Program-made: the position numbers and the translations under genes
Source: Brumimicrobium aurantiacum
Lineage (GTDB): Bacteria > Bacteroidota > Bacteroidia > Flavobacteriales_D > Crocinitomicaceae
Direction: 5' to 3'
Length of the DNA stretch: 64,000 bases
Assembly: GCF_003402975.1 (NCBI RefSeq)
Contig: NZ_QURB01000008.1
Location: 124,001-188,000 of the forward strand
The notes under the pieces: model-generated
What the model was told of the DNA's origin: nothing
Seen by the model: the letters and a program-made list of their open reading frames with translations, nothing else
Database searches by the model: none
In this document: positions 28,397 to 38,659 of the stretch, piece after piece
Numbering within the stretch: position 1 is the first letter of the stretch
Layout: each line of letters begins with the position of its first letter

Positions 28397-31300
28397 ATGA
28401 TTACAACACGTGGTTTTATTTTTCTCGTTTTTACCTTAATCTCAACTCTTGGTTGGGGTCAATCCACCAAAGAATATAGTGGAGAGTATGCCGATTTTTA
28501 CAGGGCTGAAGAATTGTTTGAAAAAGAACAATACAGTGCTGCAAGGGAAGTTTTTTCGACTTTTCTAAAGGATTTTGAAGACACCCAAGATCCACAGTAC
28601 ATCAAGGCAAAATACTATGTCGGTCTTTCAGCATTGGAATTATATAATACTGATGCAGTGAAAATTTTAATGGAATTCAACAATGAATATCCTGAAAGTA
28701 TTTATAAAAACGATATTTTCTTCAAAATAGGAGAACACTTTTATCAGCGTAAAAAATATAAAGATGCACGCGAATGGTTAGATAAAACAGACCCAACTGC
28801 TATTGATACAGCATTGTTAACAGCTTATAGATTCAAGTTAGGATATTCAAACTTTCAATTGGAGGATTACAGTGCCGCGCGTAATGAATTTTTTGATATA
28901 AAAGACGGTAATTCAAACTACAGTGCGCCTGCTTTGTACTATTATTCGCACATTGCCTACATGAATAAAACCTATCAAGAAGCCTTGGATGGATTTTTGA
29001 AATTAAGAGAAAACCCAACTTTTAAGGATGAGGTTTCATATTATCTAACTCAAATATATTATCTACTTGGAGATTTTGACAAAGTAACAGAGTTTGCGCC
29101 AGATTTCTCAGCAGAAGAAAATGGAATCGAAAATAATTCTGCAGAAATGAATCTTTTGATTGGTGATGCTTACTATAAAATTGGAAAGTTTGATGAAGCG
29201 GTTGCTTACCTAGAAGACTATAGTAATCGTAAGCAAATGACCCGAGATCAAAGTTATGCTTTGGCGTATGCTTATTTTAGAAGTAAAAGTTATGATCAGG
29301 CCATTCGCATGTTTGACCGCGTGTCGAGAACAGAAGATAAATTAGGACAAACTTCGTTTTACCATATTGCAGAATCTTACCTTAAAAAGGAGGAACTAAA
29401 TTATGCAAGAACTGCTTTTAAGTCGGCTGCAAACTTGGATTTTGACCCAGTTGTTCAAGAAGATGCTTTATATAACTATGCCGTTTTATCTTATAAGTTA
29501 GATTACAATCCTTACAATGAAGCCATCAAAGCTTTTGAATTGTTTCTAAAAGAATTTCCAAATTCAGAACGCAAAGATGATGTGTATAGTTACTTGGTAA
29601 ATGTCTATTCAAGTACGAAGAATTATGAAGAAGCTTTGAAATCATTGGACAGAATACCTGTATTGAATATCAAATTAAAAACCGCTTATCAAGTTGTTTC
29701 TTATAATATGGGAATTGAGAAGTATGAAAGAGGGAATTACCAAGAAAGTATAGACGCCTTGCAAGGAGTTTCTCGCTATGATATTGACCCGATGATTACT
29801 GGTAAAGCTAAGTTTTGGGAAGCTGATGCACATTACATGTTACAGCAATTTCCAACAGCAATTACTGAATTCAGGGAGTTCTTGAATGTTCCTGGAATGA
29901 ATGATGTTGAATTGAAACAAGCTGCTTATTACAATATAGCCTATGCTTATTTTATGCAAGAAGATTGGACCCAAGCGATACAAGCTTTTAGGACTTTTAC
30001 ACAGTTGAATGACATTCAGAATGAGACTAAATTGGCAGATGCTTACGCTAGAATTGGGGATTGTTATTATACTAAAGCTGTACCAGATTTTCAAAAATCA
30101 GCATTGAATTACGAAAAAGCCTTGAGCTATGATATCCCTAAAAAGGATCAATACTTATATTCGTTATCTAAGGTATATAAGTTAATCCCAGGAAAAAGAG
30201 ATGCTCAAATTTCTACACTGAATAGAATTTTAAATGATTACCCTAAATCATCCTATGTTATTCCAGCGAAGTTTGATATCGCAATGAGTTATAAAAACAA
30301 AGGAGAATACAATGAATCATTAACCAACTTCTTGAATATTACAAAAGAATATCCGAATAACATCTTGGTAAAGGATGCTTTGATAGAAATTGCTGACATT
30401 AAGTTTAAGCAACAGCAGTATCAAGATTCAGAAAGTTTCTTTAGAAGAGTCTTGAATGAATATACATTAGATGACGAAACTTGTAAAAGAGCAACACAAG
30501 GAATTGTTGATGTTTACCGTGCAACACGTCGTCAGGATGAGATTGTGAGTCTAGGAAAAGAATATGCATGTGCTGAGATTTCTGAAGATGATGAAGAGAT
30601 TTTCTTTTATGAAACGGCAAGTGAGTTGTATGTCAACGAAGAATACGATGAAGCCATTCCAGAATTGAAAAAGTATTTGAATCGTTATCCAAATGGACGT
30701 TTTTCTGTTCAATTGTTGAGTTATTTAGGGGATATTTATTACCAACGTGGAGAGAAAGAATTGGCCATTACTTATTATGAGAATATTATTAATCGACCAA
30801 ATTCTGCATATACGGAAGAGGCACTTGTGAGAACCTCAAAACTATTGTATAATAGTGAACAGTACAGTCGTGCACTACCGCATTATGAGAAGTTAGAAAA
30901 TTTAGCTTCACAACCGCAAATTGTATTCAATACGCGTGTTGGATTAATGAGAACCAATTACATTCTAGAAAATTATGATGAGGCAGCATATTCTGCAAAT
31001 AAAGTGCTTCAAGATGAATTGTTGGATGATGAAACCATCAAGATTGAAGGGAATTACATTGCTGGAATGTCTTATTTTGAAATAGAAGAATACCAGAAGT
31101 CTCTAACTTTTCTTCGATGGACGGCAGACAACACAGGAAAGGTGAGAGGAACTGAAGCACTTTATACTTTAACTTTCGCCAATTATCAACTTGAGAACTA
31201 CGAAAAGGCAGAGCAATTACACAATGAATTGTTACAGCGTAAACCAGCTTATGACTTTTGGATTGCCAAATCATTAATCCTTCAGTCGAGAGTGTTTATG

Positions 31301-31492
31301 ATGAAAGATGATTTATTCCAAGCTGAAAAAACAATTGATTTGGTGATTAGCAATTACCCAAACAAGGAAGATGGTGTGATTCAAGAGGCGGAGAAAGTAA
31401 AAGCTGAACTGATGCAATTGAAAGATACACCAGACGATTTTGAAGACGATACAAACCGAATGATAGACATTAATAATGAAGACAATGAATAA
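28397..31492 (+). CDS. Large periplasmic TPR-repeat protein
   Basis: A 1031-residue exported protein (signal ending TLGWGQ) made almost wholly of TPR-like helical pairs, for example YNEAIKAFELFLKEFPNS and YDEAIPELKKYLNRYPNG. Repeats of the YbgF/BamD sort often scaffold envelope complexes. The last 17 bases overlap the next gene, which encodes an outer-membrane barrel, so the two proteins probably work as a pair. A role in outer-membrane or division machinery is inference. Confidence 0.9.
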   Translation: MITTRGFIFLVFTLISTLGWGQSTKEYSGEYADFYRAEELFEKEQYSAAREVFSTFLKDFEDTQDPQYIKAKYYVGLSALELYNTDAVKILMEFNNEYPESIYKNDIFFKIGEHFYQRKKYKDAREWLDKTDPTAIDTALLTAYRFKLGYSNFQLEDYSAARNEFFDIKDGNSNYSAPALYYYSHIAYMNKTYQEALDGFLKLRENPTFKDEVSYYLTQIYYLLGDFDKVTEFAPDFSAEENGIENNSAEMNLLIGDAYYKIGKFDEAVAYLEDYSNRKQMTRDQSYALAYAYFRSKSYDQAIRMFDRVSRTEDKLGQTSFYHIAESYLKKEELNYARTAFKSAANLDFDPVVQEDALYNYAVLSYKLDYNPYNEAIKAFELFLKEFPNSERKDDVYSYLVNVYSSTKNYEEALKSLDRIPVLNIKLKTAYQVVSYNMGIEKYERGNYQESIDALQGVSRYDIDPMITGKAKFWEADAHYMLQQFPTAITEFREFLNVPGMNDVELKQAAYYNIAYAYFMQEDWTQAIQAFRTFTQLNDIQNETKLADAYARIGDCYYTKAVPDFQKSALNYEKALSYDIPKKDQYLYSLSKVYKLIPGKRDAQISTLNRILNDYPKSSYVIPAKFDIAMSYKNKGEYNESLTNFLNITKEYPNNILVKDALIEIADIKFKQQQYQDSESFFRRVLNEYTLDDETCKRATQGIVDVYRATRRQDEIVSLGKEYACAEISEDDEEIFFYETASELYVNEEYDEAIPELKKYLNRYPNGRFSVQLLSYLGDIYYQRGEKELAITYYENIINRPNSAYTEEALVRTSKLLYNSEQYSRALPHYEKLENLASQPQIVFNTRVGLMRTNYILENYDEAAYSANKVLQDELLDDETIKIEGNYIAGMSYFEIEEYQKSLTFLRWTADNTGKVRGTEALYTLTFANYQLENYEKAEQLHNELLQRKPAYDFWIAKSLILQSRVFMMKDDLFQAEKTIDLVISNYPNKEDGVIQEAEKVKAELMQLKDTPDDFEDDTNRMIDINNEDNE

Positions 31493-33209
31493 ACATATAA
31501 TTATCTTTTTAAGTATATTTTCTACTTTGTCATTGGCTTTTGGTCAAAACGAAGGTGATGTGAATATCGTTACAGATTCGGATCGATCTATCGCTCCAGC
31601 ATATCGTATTTATTTGCGACCAAAAATGATTGATACAGCAATTACTTCTTCTGTGATTGAATATCCATTATTGGTGTTAAAAGAGGAAACATCTTTTGAA
31701 GTCGAAGGAATTGAGCCTGCGAATATTCGTCATAGAGCACAACTTTCACAGTTGTACAATGGATATGCAAAACTAGGTGCTGGAAGTTTGTTGAGAGGAT
31801 TGGGAGAGGTTTATTATAATTCAACACGTTCAAGAAGATTTAATTGGGGAGTGCATGCTTTACATCATTCTGAATGGGGAGAATTGTCTGACTATGCTCC
31901 CTCAATGTATGACAATACTCAGGTGAAAGCCTTTGGTAAAATTGAAGAAAGCCGTTTTTCTTATGGTGGAGGAGCACATTATAGAAATCAAGGTTTACAT
32001 TATTATGGTTTCCAAAATCCAGAAGCAGATCGCGACAGTATAAAACAACGTTACCAATCATTTGGTTTCAATGCATTTTATGATTCGCACAAAAAAGATT
32101 CTGCAACTTTAAATTATAGAATAGGTTTAGAATATGATAATTTCTCAGATCGTAAACCAGAAGCTGACAGTTTAAGTGACTGGAGAGGAATGGAAAATTA
32201 TGTTGGCTTAAAAACAAGCTGGCAATACAATACCAGTTCTAATGTTTTGTTGTCAAACCTTCGTGCTGATTTAGATGTAAGTTGGAATGGATTTAGTTAT
32301 GGTGTAACGGGCGATTCGCTTTCACCTTATGATGCTGGATTCACATCAAACAATACTGTTATTCAATTACGTCCATTAACGAGTTTTTATGGATTAAACG
32401 AAAAAGTTCAGTTCAAGATTGGAGGGGAGTTCGCATTAGATATTCACGATGAAACCAATGCAAGTTTATATCCAATTGCTGAAGCAAGATACTCTTTATT
32501 CGATGATATGTTTATCCCTTATGCAGGTATAGAAGGTGGGTTAAAACAACAACGATTTGCTTTGTTGGCTGAAGAAAATGAATTTATCGGTTCAAATAAT
32601 CCACTGTTAAACGAAAGTGTCTATAAATTTCATTTCGGAATTAAAGGAACATTAACTTCGAGAATTAGTTTTAATGCAAACGTGTCATTTGAAAATTGGA
32701 GAAATCATGCGCTATTTATCAATGATACTATTCATTCGTCAGGAAATCAGTTTAGGGTGGCGTACGATACGGTTTCTGTAACCACAATTTCAGGAAGTAT
32801 TTCTTATCAACAAAGTGAAAAGTTGAAGATTGATGTAATTGGTAAGTTCAATACTTATGCAGCCAATAATAATCCTTATGCGTGGAACTTGCCACAATTG
32901 GAGTTAATCACAAGAGGTAAATACAATATTGCAGATAAATTAATTGCAAACCTTGATTTCTCTTTAGAAACAGGAAGAAAAGCACAAGTTTTTGATCCAA
33001 CAATAGAGGGTGCTGAACTTGAAGATGGTGTTTATTACCGTGATTTGGGAGTAATTGCTGATGTGAATTTGGGAGCTGAATTTAGATACACCAAACGTTT
33101 ATCAATTTTTGCAAACTTCAATAATATTGCAGCGCAAAATTATCAACGTTGGAATGGTTACCCAGTAAATGCATTTCAATTTATGGCCGGATTGACATTT
33201 AGATTTTAA
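31476..33209 (+). CDS. Outer-membrane beta-barrel protein, TonB-receptor-like
   Basis: A 577-residue exported protein; MNKHIIIFLSIFSTLSLAFG forms the signal. The ATG at 31,476 and the ATG nine bases later are both possible starts. The body has the alternating aromatic strands of a large beta-barrel and ends FMAGLTFRF with a C-terminal Phe as required for barrel insertion. I see no plug domain or TonB box, so it is not a full transporter. It overlaps the TPR gene and is translationally coupled to it. Confidence 0.85.
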   Translation: MKTMNKHIIIFLSIFSTLSLAFGQNEGDVNIVTDSDRSIAPAYRIYLRPKMIDTAITSSVIEYPLLVLKEETSFEVEGIEPANIRHRAQLSQLYNGYAKLGAGSLLRGLGEVYYNSTRSRRFNWGVHALHHSEWGELSDYAPSMYDNTQVKAFGKIEESRFSYGGGAHYRNQGLHYYGFQNPEADRDSIKQRYQSFGFNAFYDSHKKDSATLNYRIGLEYDNFSDRKPEADSLSDWRGMENYVGLKTSWQYNTSSNVLLSNLRADLDVSWNGFSYGVTGDSLSPYDAGFTSNNTVIQLRPLTSFYGLNEKVQFKIGGEFALDIHDETNASLYPIAEARYSLFDDMFIPYAGIEGGLKQQRFALLAEENEFIGSNNPLLNESVYKFHFGIKGTLTSRISFNANVSFENWRNHALFINDTIHSSGNQFRVAYDTVSVTTISGSISYQQSEKLKIDVIGKFNTYAANNNPYAWNLPQLELITRGKYNIADKLIANLDFSLETGRKAQVFDPTIEGAELEDGVYYRDLGVIADVNLGAEFRYTKRLSIFANFNNIAAQNYQRWNGYPVNAFQFMAGLTFRF

Positions 33210-33268
33210 GAGGATTAAGCGAAATTAATTATCGCTGTTGAAGTTTGTAATTTATTCTATATAATTTT

Positions 33269-34045
33269 ATGTGTCTAATCACATTTGCGTATAATGTTTC
33301 GGAGGAGTATCCTTTAATCCTTATTGCGAATCGTGATGAGTTTTATCAGCGCGCAACTGTACCTGCACATTTTTGGAAAGAAGAAAATGAAACATATATT
33401 CTTGCCGGTAAAGATTTACAAGGTGGTGGAACTTGGCTAGGCGTTAGTAAAAAAGGAAAATGGGCAGCGTTAACCAATTATCGGGATCTTGAAAACATTA
33501 AAGAAGACGCACCTACCCGTGGGAAATTGATTCCTGATTTTTTAAACTCCAGTGATACATGTGAAGCGTATTTGTTACAACTTCAAGCGGAAGCAGGTCA
33601 ATACAATGGCTTTAATTTGTTACTTGGCGATGCGACGGGAGTGTATCATTTTTCTAATCATACGAATGAAATTACTAAAATAGAAGCTGGATTTCATGGA
33701 GTGAGTAATGCTGTACTTAATACACCTTGGCCAAAATTAACAGCGCTTAAAAGTCGATTCGCAACGAAAGTTCAAAATGATGAACTCAATAAAAATGTGC
33801 TGTTTTCTATGTTGAATAATCAAGATCAAGCCGAAACTCATGAGCTTCCAGAAACAGGATTATCCGAAGAACTGGAAAAAGCCATGTCTTCAATTTTTAT
33901 TGATACACCAAACTATGGAACACGATGTTCTACTTTGCTTTTTATTGCTAAAGATGGGAGAGTGAGATTTGTTGAAAGAACATATGATTCAAAAAATCAC
34001 GACATTTTTAAAGATGAGGTTTTTGAATTTGATACAATCTCCTAA
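33269..34045 (+). CDS. NRDE-family (TANGO2-like) protein
   Basis: The 258-residue protein starts MCLITFAYN with the family hallmark NRDE (LILIANRDEFYQR, about residues 22-25) and has GGGTWLGVS and NYR. NRDE/TANGO2 proteins occur in bacteria and eukaryotes; a role in heme handling has been proposed for eukaryotic relatives. The Cys at position 2 is positioned for an N-terminal nucleophile after Met removal. It is cytoplasmic. Confidence 0.9.
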   Translation: MCLITFAYNVSEEYPLILIANRDEFYQRATVPAHFWKEENETYILAGKDLQGGGTWLGVSKKGKWAALTNYRDLENIKEDAPTRGKLIPDFLNSSDTCEAYLLQLQAEAGQYNGFNLLLGDATGVYHFSNHTNEITKIEAGFHGVSNAVLNTPWPKLTALKSRFATKVQNDELNKNVLFSMLNNQDQAETHELPETGLSEELEKAMSSIFIDTPNYGTRCSTLLFIAKDGRVRFVERTYDSKNHDIFKDEVFEFDTIS

Positions 34046-34166
34046 GATTATTTCTTTCGCCTTGAAATCCTGTGTTTTAAAGCTGTTTTATCAAGAAATT
34101 TATTTAAATTTAAAATTCTAACGAAGCGAAAAACAATGTTTAAACATATTTTAAGTTTAAAGTGTT

Positions 34167-34196
34167 TTGTACATATCATAAGTAAGTGTACTTTTG
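34167..34196 (+). promoter_or_regulatory. dxs promoter (-33 TTG, -7 TACTTTTG)
   Basis: TTG at 34,167-34,169 and TACTTTTG at 34,189-34,196 are 19 bases apart, a full match to the Bacteroidota promoter layout, 20 bases before the dxs ATG. Confidence 0.6.
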
Positions 34197-34215
34197 TAAT
34201 AACACATTTTAGATC

Positions 34216-36180
34216 ATGGCGAAATTTAACCCGGGTACCCTCTTAAAAGACATCAATAATCCTGCTGACTTACGTAAGTTAACAGAGGAGCAATTGCCTC
34301 AAGTTTCTGAGGAAGTGCGTCAATATATGATTGATGTTTTATCTGAAATTGGAAATTCACACTTCGGCGCAAGTCTTGGAGTTGTGGAATTGACAGTAGC
34401 TTTACATTATGTTTTTGATACTCCAAACGATCAATTGGTTTGGGATGTTGGTCATCAAGCCTACGGACATAAGATATTGACTGGGAGAAGAGATGCTTTT
34501 CCAACGAATCGTACCCGAGGAGGAATAAGTGGTTTCCCAAAAAGAAGTGAAAGCGAATATGATACTTTTGGAGTTGGACATTCATCAACTTCAATTTCTG
34601 GGGCTCTAGGAATGGCTGTTGCGAATCGTTACAAAGGACTTCCTGAGCGCCAACACATCGCTGTAATAGGTGATGGTGCAATGACAGCTGGTTTGGCTTT
34701 CGAAGGAATGAACCATGCCGGTTTTGAAAAAGACGCTAACTTATTGGTGATTCTCAATGACAACTGTATGTCCATCGATCCAAATGTTGGAGCTTTAAGA
34801 GACTATTTAACTGATATTACCACTTCACATACCTACAATAAAGTGAAAGATGAAGTCTGGACCATGTTGGAAAAGATTTCAAAATTTGGACCTGACGCAC
34901 GTTCTGTTGTGAGTAAAGTTTCAACCGCTTTAAAAGGAAGTTTGTTGAAACAAAGTAACATGTTCGAATCGTTGAATTTTCGTTATTTCGGACCAGTAGA
35001 TGGTCATGATGTAATTGGATTAGCGAAAGTGTTAGAAGATTTAAAAGATATTCCTGGACCTAAAATTTTACATTGTTTGACCAAAAAAGGGAAAGGATTC
35101 AAATATTCTGAGGAAGGAAATCCAACACAGTGGCACGCACCAGGAGTTTTCAATAAAGAAACGGGTGAAATTGTCAAAATTGTACCGAGTTCTCCTCAAC
35201 CACCAAAATACCAAGAAGTTTTTGGTCATACCATCGTAGAATTAGCAGAAAAGAATGAGAAAATCATGGGAATTACTCCTGCGATGCCTTCTGGTTCTTC
35301 GTTGAATATTATGATGAAAGCAATGCCAGATCGTTCTTTCGATGTGGGAATTGCAGAACAACATGCTGTAACATTTTCTGCTGGATTGGCTACTCAAGGA
35401 TTGGTGCCTTTCTGTAATATTTATTCTTCTTTCATGCAGCGTGCCTACGATCAAGTGATTCATGATGTGGCATTGCAAAACCTAAATGTTGTTTTCTGTT
35501 TAGACCGTGCAGGATTTGCTGGTGCTGATGGAGCAACGCATCATGGAGCTTACGATATCGCTTATATGCGTAGTATTCCAAATATGATTGTTGCCGCTCC
35601 TATGAATGAAGCGGAATTGAGAAACATGATGTTTACAGCGCAGCAAGACAATATGGGACCATTCAGTATTCGTTATCCTAGAGGCAAAGGAGTTATGACA
35701 GAATGGAAAACAGTGATGAAACCTATTAAAGTTGGAACTGGACGAAAAGTTACCAATGGTGAAGATGTAGCCATTTTGTCTATTGGTCACCCTGGAAATT
35801 TTGCCCAAGAAGCAATCAAAGAACTTGAAGGAATGGGTGCTTCAGTGGCACATTACGATATGCGATTTGTGAAACCACTAGACGAAAGTTTATTGCATGA
35901 AATATTCTCTAAATTCGATAAAGTAATCACGCTTGAAGACGGTTGTTTGATGGGCGGAATGGGAAGTGCAATTCTTGAATTTATGGTTGATCAAGGATAT
36001 ACTTCTAAAGTGAAGAGGCTTGGAATTCCTGATGAATATATTCACCACGGTACACAGCAAGAGCTTTATGCAGATGTTGGTTTCGATGTTAAAGGCATTA
36101 TCAAAACAGTGTTGTCTATGTTGCCAGAATTGAAAGCTTCATTGAGCTCGGAAGAAAAAGTGAAGTACTCTGTTGGATAG
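34216..36180 (+). CDS. dxs: 1-deoxy-D-xylulose-5-phosphate synthase
   Basis: The enzyme condenses pyruvate and glyceraldehyde 3-phosphate, the first step of the MEP isoprenoid pathway. The 654 residues show the ThDP/Mg motif GDGAMTAGLAFEGMNHAG ... NDNCMSIDPNVGAL and the catalytic Glu in GIAEQHAVTFSAG. The Cys in NDNCMS stands where enterobacterial Dxs has an acidic residue; as I recall this is usual in Bacteroidota. It has its own promoter. Confidence 0.96.
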   Translation: MAKFNPGTLLKDINNPADLRKLTEEQLPQVSEEVRQYMIDVLSEIGNSHFGASLGVVELTVALHYVFDTPNDQLVWDVGHQAYGHKILTGRRDAFPTNRTRGGISGFPKRSESEYDTFGVGHSSTSISGALGMAVANRYKGLPERQHIAVIGDGAMTAGLAFEGMNHAGFEKDANLLVILNDNCMSIDPNVGALRDYLTDITTSHTYNKVKDEVWTMLEKISKFGPDARSVVSKVSTALKGSLLKQSNMFESLNFRYFGPVDGHDVIGLAKVLEDLKDIPGPKILHCLTKKGKGFKYSEEGNPTQWHAPGVFNKETGEIVKIVPSSPQPPKYQEVFGHTIVELAEKNEKIMGITPAMPSGSSLNIMMKAMPDRSFDVGIAEQHAVTFSAGLATQGLVPFCNIYSSFMQRAYDQVIHDVALQNLNVVFCLDRAGFAGADGATHHGAYDIAYMRSIPNMIVAAPMNEAELRNMMFTAQQDNMGPFSIRYPRGKGVMTEWKTVMKPIKVGTGRKVTNGEDVAILSIGHPGNFAQEAIKELEGMGASVAHYDMRFVKPLDESLLHEIFSKFDKVITLEDGCLMGGMGSAILEFMVDQGYTSKVKRLGIPDEYIHHGTQQELYADVGFDVKGIIKTVLSMLPELKASLSSEEKVKYSVG

Positions 36181-36273
36181 TTTTAATTGAGTAATTACGA
36201 ATGGGGAATGGAGAATTACGAATTAGGTTATCATACTTCATCGCAGTCGCCTTTTAGGTATATATAATCGGTG

Positions 36274-36666
36274 ATGGGTAAAATAGATAAGAAAAAATTC
36301 GAATTCTTCAAAGCACCAATAATGGCCTTGGAATATATAATGCGTAGTCTTTCTTGGAATTCAATACATCAAGGACGAGCAAAATACGGATTGATCTTTT
36401 TCTTGCCTTTCGTTCCAATTTTCATTTATGTAAATAATTTGGAGGATAGTTCAATCATCATTTATGCTTTTGTATATTTTATTTTCTATTTGATTTTAAC
36501 GATTATTGTCGGAACTCAAATCCGTAAAATAGCCAGACAATGGCCTGACAAAGAATATAAAAAGCTAACTTCTGATCAAGTAACTTTTCCTTTTATTCTG
36601 TTATTATTGGTCAATGCAGCGCTGCATTTCACGATTTATTATGTGGTTTTGAATGGTTTTTTATAA
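36274..36666 (+). CDS. Small membrane protein of unknown function
   Basis: About 130 residues with three hydrophobic segments (YGLIFFLPFVPIFIYV, IYAFVYFIFYLILTIIVG, FPFILLLLVNAALHFTIYYV). The start is the ATG at 36,274, since the GTG just before it adds only one residue. No family is recognised. A 20-bp-stem hairpin follows about 65 bp after the stop. Confidence 0.7.
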   Translation: MGKIDKKKFEFFKAPIMALEYIMRSLSWNSIHQGRAKYGLIFFLPFVPIFIYVNNLEDSSIIIYAFVYFIFYLILTIIVGTQIRKIARQWPDKEYKKLTSDQVTFPFILLLLVNAALHFTIYYVVLNGFL

Positions 36667-36732
36667 CGCAACTAGAATTAGATTTCTCAATGCAAGCATT
36701 TTCGAAATGACATTCATTTTTTGATTTAGTGG

Positions 36733-36775
36733 CGAAAGAGGCTGTTTCAAGCTTTGCTTGAAACAGCCTCTTTCG
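36733..36775. terminator. Perfect 20-bp hairpin, probable bidirectional terminator
   Basis: Bases 36,733-36,752 are the exact reverse complement of 36,756-36,775, with a TTT loop. The A-rich 5' side and CTCTTTCG 3' side suit a terminator for the membrane-protein gene, although a clean T run is missing. Confidence 0.65.
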
Positions 36776-36934
36776 ATGTTCTACTCATATGACTTGTCAT
36801 TTCGATCATTGTGTGAAATCTTTGATTTTACTCGATGGAGAAATCTGTTTTAGGAAAATCGTGATTAGAAAAGGAATTCTTTTTAGTTGACCAAGTCGTG
36901 GTCTACAATATAAGTGCTTCTGCCTTCTTTCCTT

Positions 36935-37110
36935 TGCGTAACTCTGCGAATCTTTGCGAAACTCAGCGTAAGTTATAATGAATAAACACCCTATAGACCT
37001 TTGTGACTCCTCCATGATCTCTGTGTTAGAAAAAATCTTTTCCTCTCTGCGTATCTCTGCGAATCTTCGAGGAACTTTGCGTAAACCTAACGAAGAGTAT
37101 CTTTCTTTCC
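36935..37110. repeat. Word-like CTCTGCG/CTTTGCG intergenic repeat block
   Basis: Variants of the words CTCTGCGAA, TTTGCGAA, CTCTGTG and ACTTTGCGTAA recur irregularly over about 175 bp. A weaker cousin lies at about 695-745. The pattern is neither a clean tandem repeat nor coding. Confidence 0.55.
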
Positions 37111-37177
37111 CTTTGGGTTAAAACTAAATCTCAATAGTATTACATGCCTAAAGCAAACCGCCTAAAGCCTACAGCTA

Positions 37178-38620
37178 TCAATATTTCACAAAAACATTCT
37201 TCGGTTCAGTAAAAAATTTCATTGCTTCCCAGCCTCCTTCACGACCAACACCAGAAGATTTTGTTCCACCAAATGGCGTACGTAAATCTCTCACCAACCA
37301 AGCGTTGATCCAAACAATTCCCGCCTCGATATCATTGGCCATGCGATGCGCACGTTTTAAATCATTCGTCCAAATAGTTGCTGATAATCCGTACTGCGTT
37401 GAATTGGCCATTTTAAGTACTTCCTCTTCTGATTCGAATGGGGTAAGTGTTACTACCGGACCAAAAATTTCTTCTTGATTTGTTCTGCATTGATAGTCTA
37501 GTCCTTCAATTATAGTTGGTGCAATGTAAAATCCTTGATCGTAAGGTGCGTCTAATTTCACTTGGTGTCCACCAGCTAAAACAGTTCCACCTTCTTCCTT
37601 CGCCAATTCAATATAGTTCAATACTTTTTCCATATGCGGTTTAGAAACCACGGCGCCTAATTGTGCTTTAGGATCTGATGGATACGAAACCTTTGATTTT
37701 TTGATTTTCTCAACAAATGCTGTTTTAAATTTCTCGTAAATGCCTTTTTGTACAAAAATTCTTGATCCACATAAGCAAATCTGACCTTGATTGGCAAAAC
37801 TTGAACGAATAGTCGTACGTAACATTTCGTCAAAATCACAATCGTCAAAAATGATGTTTGGATTTTTTCCACCCAATTCCAATGATAATTTCTTGAACAT
37901 TGGTGCTGCAATTTTAGCAATTGTTTTTCCAGTTGTTGTTCCTCCCGTAAATGAAATTGCCTTGGTTACTTCGTGACGAACGATAGCGTCTCCAGCGGTA
38001 TGACCAAATCCATGAACGATATTCAAAACACCTCTTGGAAAATTGATGTCGTCCATTACTTTACATAACAAGTAAGCAGTGTATGGTGTGACTTCAGAAG
38101 GTTTTGCAACTACGCAGTTTCCAGTGGCCATTGCAGGAGCAATTTTCCAAGAAAATAAATACAAAGGTAAATTCCACGGAGAAATACAACCCACAACTCC
38201 AAGTGGTTTACGCAATGTATAATTTACACCTACACCAACCATTTCATGCGATTCAGAAGCGTAATGTTGAATACCTGTTGCAAAGAATTTGAAATTGGAA
38301 ATGGCTCTTGGAATATCTATATGTTCAGCAAGTTTGATTGGCTTTCCATTGTCACGACTTTCTGCCTCAACAAATTCATCCATTCTGGCTGCAATTCCTT
38401 CAGATAACTTCATCATCCAGTCTCCGCGCTCTTCAATACTTAATCCAGACCATTTTGGAAAAGCCTCTTTCGCTGCTGAAACAGCTTTTTCAACATCCTC
38501 CGCTTGAGAATCTGGAATTAATGAATAAGCTTTTCCTATAGCGGGCTCAATATTGTCGAAATACTTTCCTTCTTTTGGTGCTACAAATTCTCCATCGATA
38601 TAATTCTGAATCTTTTCCAT
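37178..38620 (-). CDS. NAD(P)-dependent aldehyde dehydrogenase
   Basis: A 480-residue ALDH-superfamily enzyme that oxidises an aldehyde to the acid. The general base Glu248 lies in SLELGGKNPN, the catalytic Cys282 in GQICLCGSR, and the cofactor-site FTGGTTTGK is present. It resembles the 2-hydroxymuconic-semialdehyde/betaine-aldehyde group, but neighbours give no hint of the substrate. It is 39 bp downstream of ctaA. Confidence 0.93.
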   Translation of the reverse strand: MEKIQNYIDGEFVAPKEGKYFDNIEPAIGKAYSLIPDSQAEDVEKAVSAAKEAFPKWSGLSIEERGDWMMKLSEGIAARMDEFVEAESRDNGKPIKLAEHIDIPRAISNFKFFATGIQHYASESHEMVGVGVNYTLRKPLGVVGCISPWNLPLYLFSWKIAPAMATGNCVVAKPSEVTPYTAYLLCKVMDDINFPRGVLNIVHGFGHTAGDAIVRHEVTKAISFTGGTTTGKTIAKIAAPMFKKLSLELGGKNPNIIFDDCDFDEMLRTTIRSSFANQGQICLCGSRIFVQKGIYEKFKTAFVEKIKKSKVSYPSDPKAQLGAVVSKPHMEKVLNYIELAKEEGGTVLAGGHQVKLDAPYDQGFYIAPTIIEGLDYQCRTNQEEIFGPVVTLTPFESEEEVLKMANSTQYGLSATIWTNDLKRAHRMANDIEAGIVWINAWLVRDLRTPFGGTKSSGVGREGGWEAMKFFTEPKNVFVKY

Positions 38621-38659
38621 CTTGATTACCTTAAGTATTGTGTTGTAAAATAATAAAAG

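Larger units (their letters stand above)
36667..37177. other. Gene-less stretch with hairpin and word-like repeats
   Basis: The first part carries the perfect hairpin listed next. From about 36,935 to 37,110 runs a block of degenerate words (TTTGCGTAACTCTGCG, GAATCTTTGCGAAACTC, TCTCTGCGAATCTTCG), like blocks scattered between genes in other Bacteroidota. No gene is supported. Confidence 0.6.
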
